Assembly (NCBI RefSeq): GCF_015706575.1
Contig: NW_024037069.1
Location: forward strand, 32,819,315 to 32,883,314
Origin: Patiria miniata
Taxonomy: Eukaryota > Echinodermata > Asteroidea > Valvatida > Asterinidae
DNA length: 64,000 bases
Reading direction: 5' to 3'
Made by a program: the position numbers and the translations under genes. Every line of letters starts with the position of its first letter. The stretch's first letter is position 1. Positions 28,701 to 40,700 of the stretch are shown one piece after another. A model generated the notes under the pieces. That model was not told the origin of the DNA and did no database searches. It saw only the letters and a program-made list of their open reading frames with translations.

Positions 28701-31700
28701 CCCTCAACCATGCACACTGAATGTACTTAAAGAGCAAGATGTAATTTTTGATAAATGGCAGACATTTTCAGAGTTTCAACGGAAATATCGATGCACTTAC
28801 GCATCTCCCGTAGCTAACAGCAGGGCGTAGCGGGACGCGATGTGGTTGCCTGGAAACACGACTCTCGCATACTGTACAGCAGCAAGACGAGCTTGGGGCT
28901 CCGACTATGAATGGAGAAATCATAAGAATGTTTGTGTCATCGTTCACTTGAGTGGAATGCTACAAAGGCTGGACTCGAACCCAATACCTCCTGGTTACAA
29001 GTCAAAATGTCTTGAAAACGTGTCTTACCTTCTCAATGTTGCTCATGATAAGACTCTGCATAATGAGTAGGTTTGGTCCTTCCAAGTTCTTGTAGGCGGA
29101 CGCCATCAGAGCTAAGGCCTCCTGAACGTGGAGGCGGATGTTGGCATCTTCCTGGAGGATTCAAACGCAGAAAACATAAACAAACTAGTAAACTTATCAA
29201 TGCAGTGACAGTGTGCCATTCAATTAGCCAATCAGCCACACTACCAATAGAACTTTCTTTTGTTTGTAAACATTGAGAGCCATAGGGCTGTTGATTTTCG
29301 ACTGATTAAAGGGAATATACAACATTTGCAAGCATCGAAAAATAAAACTACCAAGTTTTTGCGAAATACCTTACTAGGATGTTGGTAAATGACAGTCTAA
29401 AGCATCCTGTAAAATTATGGCACCTGGTGTGAAGTCATTTTCAAGAAAATAATATTTGTGTATACAATTCCAACGGTGGTCGGCCGACCACCGTTGGAAA
29501 AACCCAACTATTATTCAACTACTGATCCAAATTTACCATTTTTTCAGTCCAAATTTTGTTTGCTATTGGTTACATGTTCATGAACGGGTGCAGGCCAACT
29601 AGACTGGTTCCCTCACCTTACAATTTTCCGGCATCTATAAATATTGATCTATTTCATCTTTAGGGGAGCCAGGGAACCAGACTGCTTGAACATTTTTGTT
29701 TTTCTTGGTTTTTCCAGCATTTTCGAACACAAAACTTGAAACATGTTAGTGTAACAATATTTGATCTATTATACTAAGCCCTCATATAGTTCATTTTTGA
29801 AAATTACAGCAAAAGCCAATGATGTACATCCCCTTTAAGCATTTGATAACTTGAAACTGCCTTTGAACGAATACTTGAATATTCGAAACTCGGCGGTCAA
29901 GTTTATACATGCCAGCTTCAACTGCATGATGCGCCTGTCAAACGTTGCACTCAAAGCATACCGGTTAAAATTTGGCACGCGGTGATCGATGTTATGGGCC
30001 GCAAAAGTGTGGGTTGCAGTAAGTATTAGTTGTCAAGGGCTTGAACCTGCTTAAAGGATGGGAACTATAAAACGACGGCAACCAAAAAGTTACTGTCAAC
30101 AAAAAGTGGCATCTGACAATAAAGCGCAGCAACTTTACGATGAGAAAAACATTTTAATCTTACGAATATTCGAACCAGCAAAAAGCTATTTGAATATTCG
30201 GTTGATGATAGAATGGGGGTGGGGTAAGGGTGTCTAAAGTAAGGGATATTCTCAAGGGTTAATGTGACTTGCAGTCTCGCTTAGCAGTTCCAAATGGATG
30301 AAGTAAAAAATACTATCACTGTAGCTATAAAAATGTATAAAAACCAAAAACACAAAACAAGAACGAGAAGTGAGTTGTGATATGTTAGTAAAAATTAGAA
30401 TTACTCACCGTAGATAGAGCATCAAAGAACTGTTGCAATAACGCCATGTCTTTGATGAACAGTAGAGGTACGCGCCTGGCAAAACAAGAAATATGAAGGC
30501 GACATTCGAGAATGTGAACAATATTTGTAACTATGTCAGGCCCTATAACATTTAAAATGTGAACATTTCAGATGATTCCTGTCATTATGCAATTTTCAGC
30601 TTTTCCTCCTAATTTTCTAAATAAATTTTCCAACTTTTCTGCTGTGGTAGAGTGAGACGATAACAGAACCACAAACTTAAAGATGTTTCTGCGGGGAACA
30701 GAATACCAAAAGTCTTCAAGACAGCTAAAAGTATAACCAAAAGGAATTTACAAATTTCTTAATTATACTAAGGGAAAAAGTTGATCTTACTTTGATAATT
30801 TCCCGACTGCGACGTAGGCTAGACCTCGGAGCTGGGCACTCTGTAAATTTCAGGGGAAAAAAAATATTTAGTAATACCTCTCGATATAAAGAACTAAACA
30901 AGATTAAGTATTGAGGGTTTGCGGTAAAACCATATGAAAGAATCTGTTTTGAGAAAAAGTGTTCTGAAAAGGACCGTTTGGTTGTGAACTTGACGTTTTG
31001 ATCAGTATGCTCTGATCGTCTTCTCCTGAGGATGAATTTTTAAAATCTCTTTTGCGAGGATGTGTGGTTCTGACAAAACTCCAGTTGGTTGTAAACTCGA
31101 AGTTCCGATCAGTATGCTCTGATTGTCTTTTCCTGTGGTGTTACCGCAAACCCGCACTAATTTAAACTACCGCCATGCAAAGTCACCAATCTTATTTACA
31201 CGAGAAGAGGGAAAAGTTCAAGTTTACGGAACGAAATCTGCTAGCACTTACGTCCTTGGTCTCCGTGATGAGTTTCCCCATGCCAGACAGTAGGATAGGA
31301 CCCATGGGCTGAATACGAGCCGTGCTGCAGGTGGCGCAGAGATGATGAACGAACTGAACGGCGAACGTCTTCAGCTTAGCGTTGGTGTTATTGCCGTACA
31401 GACAGTCGAAGATGACCTAAGGGGAAAAGTTGCCATTGTTAGAATGTCTCAGGTGACGTGCAAAACAAACTTGCATGTGCCGTGTTAACAAACAACCAGT
31501 CAATTCACACATACCGGAGGATGAATAGTGCCAAAGAAATGCAAACGTCACTTGTTATTTGAGGAATTTTGGTCACAGTTAGTTCGAAGAGCTTGTTAGT
31601 TGTCTTGGGACTGGATGACTTGAGATTGACTTCCGAGGACTCTGAATCACTTGTGCATATTTGTGATTGACTTGTGATAGGATTGTGAGAACTGGTGGTT

Positions 31701-34700
31701 GACTAGTTAGGAATTGTGATTGACATGTGACTGAGTTGCGACTGATTTGTGATTAAGTTGTGATCAAGTTGGGATTAAGTTGTGACTGACCAGTGATTGG
31801 CTTGTGATTGGCTTGTGACTGATTTGTGATTGACTTGTGAGTGAGTTGTGACTGATTTGTGTTTGTCTTGTGACTGTATTATGATTGACTTGTAATTGAC
31901 TTGTGATCGGCTTGTGATTGGCTTGTGACTGATTTGTGATTAGTTGTGATTGACTTGTGATTGGCTTGTGATTGGCTTGTGATTGGCTTGTGACTGACCT
32001 GTGATTGACTTGTGAGTTATAATTGAGTTGTGACTGACTTGTGTTTGTCTTGTGACTGTATTGTTGACTTGTAATTGGCTTGTGATTGACTTGTGATTCG
32101 CTTGTGACTGATTTGTGATTGACTTGAGATTGAGTTGTGATTGACTCTTGACTGACTTGTGTTTGTCTTGTGACCGTATTATGACTGACTTGTGATTGAC
32201 TTGTGATTCGCTTGTGATTGATTTGTAATTAGTTGTGATTGACTTGTGACTGACTTGTGTTTGTCTTGTGATGGGCTTGTGACTGATTTGTGATGAACTT
32301 GTAATTGGCTTGTTAACACCTGTGACTGACTTTTGGTGACATGTGATGACTAATGACTTACTTGTAGTTGGCCAGTGACTGAGTTCTGAGTGACTTGTGA
32401 TGACTTATGATTGGTTTGTGATTGGACTTGTGAGGACCTAGCCTCGTCTCTGGTACCAACCTGAATGCAAGCCGGAAACCGATCCGCAGCCTCTCTGGAC
32501 TTGAGGATGTAGGGGAAGATCTTGAGACGGACTCGCGTGCTGACTGGTAGACGGCGATCCTCTTGCTTGATGGCAGGCTAAGGGAGGGAGAGGGAAACCA
32601 GTGAAAAGTCTGTGTAGGAATCTTGGGTCTTATCTTGTTGTCCGGAAACCAGACCACTTTGACAAATGTCATATGCTTGGGGTTACTGCTGACATATCAG
32701 ATTCGGAGGTCGTGTATTCGACTCCCACCCAAGAAAATTTTCCTCTGATGGCAAGCAGCATTTGGAAATTAGCCCCAGCAAGTTCAAAACTGCTCCAACT
32801 AAAAGCAGGGTCATAGTTCACGTGAAAGCGAAAACAAAGCGGATTTCATGACGTCAACAACTGAAGTTTCATTGCGAGGTTTGCCGTTGCCCTAACAAAT
32901 TCGCTTCGCACTGAAATTGTGTGTGAAGCATGAACTGGCCTTTATGTTTATTCCTTGCTTGGAATCGAGTTAACCATACCTGTCCTTTGATCACTACGGT
33001 CCCCTTGAACAAGCTGTAGAGTTTGTTGACGATAGCCGTGTTGTTCCAGTCAACGATATTGTGGATCTTCTTCAGTTCAACGTCTGCAGCAGTGGCCACA
33101 CTGCAGTGATAGAAATGTGGATGCATGAAAGAACAGCATATTGGAGTAAAGTGTCTTGCTCAAAGACACCAGCAATGTGACCTTTGACCTGGACTTGAGT
33201 ATCACATACACGGCCGGAAGTGGAGGCACCTTTGCAAGAACCATTCTGAAACCTGTGGGGTGCTGTGGTCCAATGGTTACGGTGTTTGACTTGTGTGCCG
33301 TGGTACATGGGTTCGAATCCTGACAGTGGGAACATGGTGCTTGTGCTCTTGAGCAAAGCACTTTACCATTATTGCTTCATCCTTCGGATTGGACGTATAG
33401 CTATAGGTCCTATGTGTTGTGTAATGCACGTTAATGAACCTAGTAACACCTATCGCTAAGAGAAGGGGTTTGCCCCGGTGTTTCTGGCAGTGGCTGCAAT
33501 ATGCGCCGCAGCACCTTGTCAACCCTTATAAGGTGCTACATAATGGGTCTCATATTTCTCATAAACTTCAATTTAATACCCGTCTTTAATAATAGACATA
33601 ACTTCCAGTGCCTTGAGTACCTAATTGTTGGTCGATACCTGTGCTATATAAGACTCCGGTATTATTATTATTATTATTATTAAAATGCATCCTATGTAGA
33701 AATCCAATCGCAAAACAAAAATACTAATACAAAATTGTAGACTTTGTCCTGACTGCTTGCTAAAAAGTTCCTAAGGTTGAAAATAAAATCTACTTTCAAC
33801 AATTTCCAACCAAATCTGTCAAAGCAGAAGGTTCCAGGAGAGATAGGGTCTGCTAAAGCCACTGTGACGATATATTGTATTTGTAACGTATTGTATTTGT
33901 AATGTATTGTATTTGTAATGTATTGTATTTGTAATGTATTGTATTTGTAATGTATTGTATTTGTAATGTATTGTATTTGTAATGTATTGTATTTGTACAT
34001 ATGTGTAGTCATTAGTAGTGTATGCAGGGCCCCAATAAAAACCAGTTTTAAACTGTTTGGGCATACCCTGGGTACAGAAATGTAATAAATAAAAAATATT
34101 AATAAATAAAAAGAGAAGATTTGCTTACCTGTATCTCGTATCAGAGCAGGCGACAATAAGATGACACACCACATCTTCGTTGGGCAGTACGTCGGCAGCA
34201 AGAAAGTTCACAATGCCTACCTTACACTGAAAAAAGGCGAAAAAAAGATGAAAATCTAATCAGAAAATAGTGAGCATTTTATAACAAACCAGCGTGAATA
34301 AAACTGTGAAACACTGTACAGCGACAGTCAAAAACAAACAAATGATCAAGATTAAGACAAACACAGTATCAATACAGAAATAGTTTACTCATAAGATGGA
34401 ATTTGCGTCGGGGTGATGCAAATTCAATATTGGTTGGTCAATACAGTTTGGTTGCAGTACCCGCTTCTATATCAGATTCCAACCAGCCAGCCGACCCCAG
34501 TAAGCTCGGTGGTCGCGTGGTAAGACGTCTGCGCTAGTAAGCAGGAGGTCGTAGGTTCGAGTCCCACCCGAGTGATCTTTTCCCGCAATCAATCGGGACA
34601 ACACGGAGTATACAGTGTTTATAAAAATAAGTCAGTGAAGGGCAAAACCCAATTTTGAAGAAATAATTTACTTTCCCCAAAATTTAATTTAACCGATTAA

Positions 34701-37700
34701 TTAACATCTATCTCTATCTCTAGTTACTTGCTTCATTATTTGCATTTTACTAATTTTCAGTAATAAAATATATATCTTTAACTACTGCTTTTATAAAACA
34801 CTCAGTATATTATTATGTCCTCCCAACCTGTTCAATTGTGCTAGCTTCAGGAACGTTTTCCCCGATGACACGTTTGAGTGCGTTGGCGCTCAGGCCCGGT
34901 GGTGTTGCCCACGTTCCTGCTGCTGCAGCTGCTGAAGCTCCTGCAGGTGCTGTGGCAGGCCTGGATGAGGAACCAGCCCCCGTCTGCTGCCCTCCGGAGG
35001 CTGAGGTGGGTCGTTCCTCTGCCTTTGGTGAGCTAAATAGAACAGGCAGGAAGGAAATTGTGAGTTTCGTCAACACCACTTTTTACAAATCTGCTCTCTT
35101 TTAACTCTTTCGCTACGGCGAGCCGCTGACAGCGGCACACAAAAATTGTACATGTCGTACGGCAAGCCGCTGGCAGCGGCTCGTTGACGTCGCTGTGAAT
35201 AAACAGGGTATCCCCATGACGTGGGCCTTATCTACATAATTTATATCGCATAACCTCTGACCCTAGTTTGAGCCGCTGCCAGCGGCTCTCCGTCTCGCCG
35301 GGGTCTGCTGCAGGTTATTGTGAGCAGTTTGTTTACAGAGAGACATTTCAAGATGGCGGCGTCCACATCGACACACGGCGGAATTTCCAGTGATTTATTA
35401 CGTCCAAACGTGAGTAAATCGGGAAATTAAATTCCGTAGCGAAAGAGTTAAGGACAACAAATATACAGGGAAAAAAAAAGAATGTCACTATCCCAAACTT
35501 GTCCGAATTTCCTCGCCTTTTGACTATATATAATTCACTTCACCAAATCTAAGTGATCTAGATCTCACCTTTCATTTTATACATCGAGCCTTCCCTTTCT
35601 GAGACATCCTTTCTGTAAACTTCAAATGTTCAAACCTCACTAGACTAAATCTCACAAATTTTGTATCTGATTTGCCCAACCTTGCCAGCCAAACCTTACT
35701 AGTCCAAAACCATTGTAAGAAACACACCTTCCAACCCTATCCTAAACAAACCCCCTTCCTTAAACCTCACATGCTCAAACCTGTCCTGTCTATCTCATTT
35801 CATCCCTCAGCTAGCCAAACCTCACCAGTCCAAGCCCCAATTGACGTAACCTCATGCGCACAGACCTCAAAGGTACAAACTACATGCGCACCTTGACCTA
35901 CCCAAACCTCCAAACCTCTCCTTTCCAAATCTCTACCCATCCCCTTCTCCACCCTTACCAACAACTCGACCCTCCTCACATACCCAAGCTTTTCACTCCC
36001 AAACCTCAAAGGCCCAAACCTCATCTAAGCATCCTCTTCCTGACCATCTCAAACATAAACCTCACGGACGACTCCTTCCCAAATTGCAACCACACAGAAT
36101 TCCCATTTCAAACCAATCCTTCCAAAACCTAATGTTCCCAAACCTCTCCAGCCCAAACCTCACCAGCCCAAACCTTGCCTACCCAAACCTCAATCACACA
36201 AACCTCCCATTTACAATCAACCTTTCAAAAACCTCAACAACTCAAACCTCACATACCCAAACCTCCCCAGCTTAAACTTCGCCAGCCCAAACCTTGCCTG
36301 CCCAAACCTCAATCACACAAACCTCCCATTTCCAATCAACATTTCAAAAACCTCACCAACTCAAACCTCACATACCCAAACCTCCCCAGCTTAAACTTCG
36401 CCAGCCCAAACCTTGCCTGCCCAAACCTCAATCACACAAACCTCCCATTTCCAATCAACCTTTCAAAAACCTCACCAACTCAAACCTCACATACCCAAAC
36501 CTCCCCAGCTTAAACTTTGCCAGCCCAAACCTTGCCTGCCCAAACCTCAATCACACAAACCTCCCTTTCCAACCGACCCTTCCAAAACCTCACAAACTCA
36601 AACCTCACATACCCAAAACCTCAACAGCCCAAACCTCCCCAGCCCAAACCTTGCCTGCCCAAACCTCAATCACACAAACCTCCCATTTCCAACCGACCCT
36701 CCCAAAACCTCTCCAACTCAAACCTCACCAGCCCAAACCTCGCCAGTACCCACCTGAATGTGTATGGCAAGAGGAGGTAGTCCAGCATGAATCCCAGCAG
36801 GAGTTGCACCGTGGCTGGCTTCTCACTCAGACCAAAGACAACTTTCCTCTTGATGGGGTCTTTAGGAAGCTTCAGATGAGGCAGTGTGGGGATCAGCATC
36901 TGTAGAAGGCTACAAGAAATGTGGGGAAAATGCATTGGGGCAATTCCACGGTTACTCACGTTACATTTTTGATGTACTTTTGAGTTTCCTTGGGCTGTAA
37001 TTACCTTACTGAAAAGGTTTAATAACTGTTATCCCCATGGTTGATAGAGTAGACCTAGACCTACCTAAGCACCAAAGATGACATCCAGAAAAATGTGTTA
37101 TGTATGATAAACAAGACGCACAAAATTGGTTACTCACGATACCTTTTCGTAACGTGAGTAACCGATTCTGTGCGTCTTGTTTATCTAAATAGACCCTTTC
37201 ATAAAATTGGTCACTGCTCAGTCAACCGTGAATGCAATGACATGATCAGGGGGTCATTTTAAAGAGGAGATTCAACCCTGACAGAGGATATCTCCCTTTG
37301 ATTCACATGTGCCCTACTTCTGTTCCAATTAGCAATAATATCTCGGTTTTTTTTTTATCCACCCTGTATCCGCTCCGTTCACAAGTACCCCCTCATCGGC
37401 AAAGAAAGTACAGTTGGGGGTGACCGAACAATGCCATCTTGCCTGACGGCAATTCATTTGCTGCGAAGCGCGGCCACTGCGTGTACATAGTACAAATCCC
37501 CTTGTGTACGTGCGTCACACACAAGGAACGTTGCGCGTCAACCAGCTAAATGTCCCGCCCATGGGACGTCGTTGCTGGTAAAAGGGCGCCCTCTTTCGTA
37601 GGCGCACGGAGCCCATAGCACATCTTGAGATTGGGGGAGGGGAGGGGTGAGGAGGTTGGGGGAACGTGTGGGGGAAAGGGTGGGGTGGGGATGGGGGGGG

Positions 37701-40700
37701 GGGGCTGGGGATGGGGGGGGGGAGGGGAGAGGAACCCCCAGTCCATACCCCATACCTGTCTTGTTGCAGTACAGGTTTGCCCTCTAGACACTGCATGAGT
37801 GAGGGCGCTAGCTCAGCTTGCTTCTCCATCGGCAGTCTGGGGTACCCCATCTTGAGGTACAGCACTGTGAAGTTCTGCCATTCGTAAATAAAAATGGAAA
37901 CATTCTGCAATAACAGACTGATATAACACAAGACACCTTCAAACCACAATCACAAAAAGACACCTTAAAACACATGACTTGGCCCTTACATGCACATTCA
38001 ACTCAATATTCGTGTAGTATGCTTTTGAATTTAACTAAAACTGGCAGTGTATCAGCTAAATTTAGGAGAAATGACAATCTTCCACATCCCATATTGAGAA
38101 GATTTACAATGTACATTAGTTATTGCAAAATGTAAACGCACTGTATTATTAGGGGGGATGACATTATTCAATTATAAAAGACAAAACAATCATTGTAAGA
38201 AAGATACACCTAAAGAATATGCCCATTTTTCAAAGGTTTTACTTACCGTGACAAAAGTGACATTGGCTGGGTCTTGATACTGCAACAGAAGAACATCGAC
38301 GGGGATCTGCACCTTGGGCCGACTCTTCAATCTCTTATTGATGTGAACCAACAGCTCCAAAACCTGGCAAAAACAATGATTCATTCAATCCGATCAGTCA
38401 TGGAAAATCAAACTTTTTGAAAGATATTCAGACAATGTCCAAGCTGTGATCTTTTTGTCTGTTATTACCAAGCACAAAGACTAAATGACCACTCGCAATT
38501 TCAATGGACTTGGCCCCTCTGAGCAGCTTACCAAAAAAAATCACACCGTGGAAACATGTGGAGAATTTTATCACCACATGTGTTTATAGGTCAATAAACC
38601 TGGCATGCCTGTACATGCACAAGATATAGGTCATTCACATGACCAGGGATTGTTTACAACCTGTCTGAGCTCTGGGATGCACGAGGGGTTGACACAAAGG
38701 GATCGGCGGCACTGAGGGATTGGCCACTAAAATCTCCCATTACTTGCACAAAGGCATTGGGCGCCATCTTGGCTTCTGTCTTTTAACACTCCTTATTTCG
38801 AAGTGGGTAGGGACTGGCCAATGGGAGTCTACAGGCTTGTGGTGTATAGTAGGGGTGAGGATTACATGGAAGCTTTACCTTATTGGCCCATTGAAAAAAA
38901 ATTATGCCCATATTTGGAAAATGTGGAGAATGAAATCACCACTTCGCTGCTCGGAGGGTTAAGGCTAATGGCAACACTCATACATATGATGCATTGACGC
39001 TTTGACAAAGTTGAGTTTTTACCTTTTTTCTCACGCCTTCCTGGTTACTGCATAGTTTCAGAAGCACCGGAGGTAAAAATCGCGACACAACATTTTGGAG
39101 TTGTTCGTCCGTTTCAGCTGAGCCAATGCGAAGGAACACTCGCTCCAGCAGTTCTATTCAGGAGACAATGAAAACAAAATCATTGTGACTATCCTTCATT
39201 ACAGCAGTTGACCGTTTGGTTCCCTGACCTGACATATTCCTCGTCAGGATCTTTGTCTTTTGGGAACCAGACTGTTAAGCACCGTCGACATCAAAATTTT
39301 TAATAATGGATACAGTGTATATCAGAATTCCATTACCGACACTATTCGATAGATCGATTATCCCATGTAAAATTTAAAGAAAATGTGAAAAAAAACAATG
39401 GAACTTCTTCAAACATAAAACACCAAATTTTCCAACGATTTCCTCTGCAGCATATTTGTCAAACATTTAAAGCAAATCTCAACACTGAGAGTTTGTCCAC
39501 GATGGTAAGTAATCTTTTGAGGTTTTTCATTAGATATTTCCAATAATTCTCTCAGACAAAAATGTTACCATAACATATCATATTTATAAGGATTTTTTTT
39601 AATATGTTGATCATTTCCTAATATAATTCTCTAAGGGGGGACCTGCATTTTTTAAATAGGCTATAGAAAATTGCTAGATTTGAATGTCTGGAAATTCTTT
39701 TTAGGAACTTGATTAATTTATTTGAATCTTGTCTAGCTTCCATTTGTTTTTATTTTTTAAACTGATTTGATTTATTTGAATTTTTAGCTTCAAATTAGGT
39801 ATCCCCCTTCACCGACGTTTTTTAAACACTGTATACTCAGTGTGTTACCTCCCGAGTGAAAGTTGAAAAAAATCACTCGGGTGGGACTCGAACCCACGAC
39901 CTCCTGCTTTCTAGTGCAGATGTCTTACCACTCGACCACCGAGCTAACGGGATCGGTTGGCCGGTTCGAATCTGATGTACATAGCAGCGGGTAACGCATA
40001 AACTATTATAAGATGGAATTTTTCGCCAGGGTGATATTATTCAAATTGCCCTTCACCGACGTTTTTAAACACTGTATACTCAGTGTGTTACCTCCCGAGT
40101 GAAAGTTGGAAAAAAATCACTCGGGTGGGACTCGAACCCACGACCTCCTGCTTTCTAGTGCAGATGTCTTACCACTCGACCACCGAGCTAACGGGATCGG
40201 TTGGCCGGTTCGAATCTGATGTACATAGCAGCGGGTAACGCATAAACTATTATAAGATGGAAATTTTGCGCCGGGGTGATATTATTTAAATTAGGTATTG
40301 TCCCACCCTAGCCCCACTAGTGTGGCCGTCGGTATGCTGCGCTGAACCTTTGGCCACACACCGTGGTACCGCGCGTTACTGAGGACGAAGTTTTTCATAA
40401 AATTCAGGGCAGTTTCTTACATTTTCAGTTTCTTACTTTCTTATGGTTGTATTCTATGATGTCTCCTATCACTTCTGGGATGCTTAGCATGTGCTTAGAT
40501 CTAATGATGTTCCATTTTCCGAGATATTCTTCAATCTTTCTGGAGCCCATAATGCACTCGTGAAACGTCTGGTGGTGGCAGCCATTTTGAATGTGACAAG
40601 AGATGACCTCAAGCTGTGACGTCGCGTTTATGCAAATTGCTTGTCGAGCACGCGAGGGCGCGAGTTGCAAATGCGACGGCTGTTTCCTGTGCCGTAGATC

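Noticed and set aside
31614..32432. CRISPR-like regular repeats
   Set aside because: Eukaryotic context, units of 10-11 bp without unique spacers: a minisatellite.
33692..34201. Minus-strand open frame of 169 codons
   Set aside because: Runs through the 16-bp minisatellite ([16 protein letters not shown] repeats) and across a real ECPAS exon boundary.
35350..35360. YY1-type site as an ECPAS regulatory element
   Set aside because: It lies inside a transposable element in intron 5, so it is kept only as a property of that element.
36294..36905. Plus-strand open frame of 203 codons (and overlapping ones)
   Set aside because: Produced by the 119-bp minisatellite with no stops in that frame. 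The right part overlaps ECPAS exon 5 in antisense.
37515..37949. Minus-strand 144-codon frame, Pro-rich
   Set aside because: It contains true ECPAS exon 4 in frame, but the remainder is intron read through a C-rich tract.
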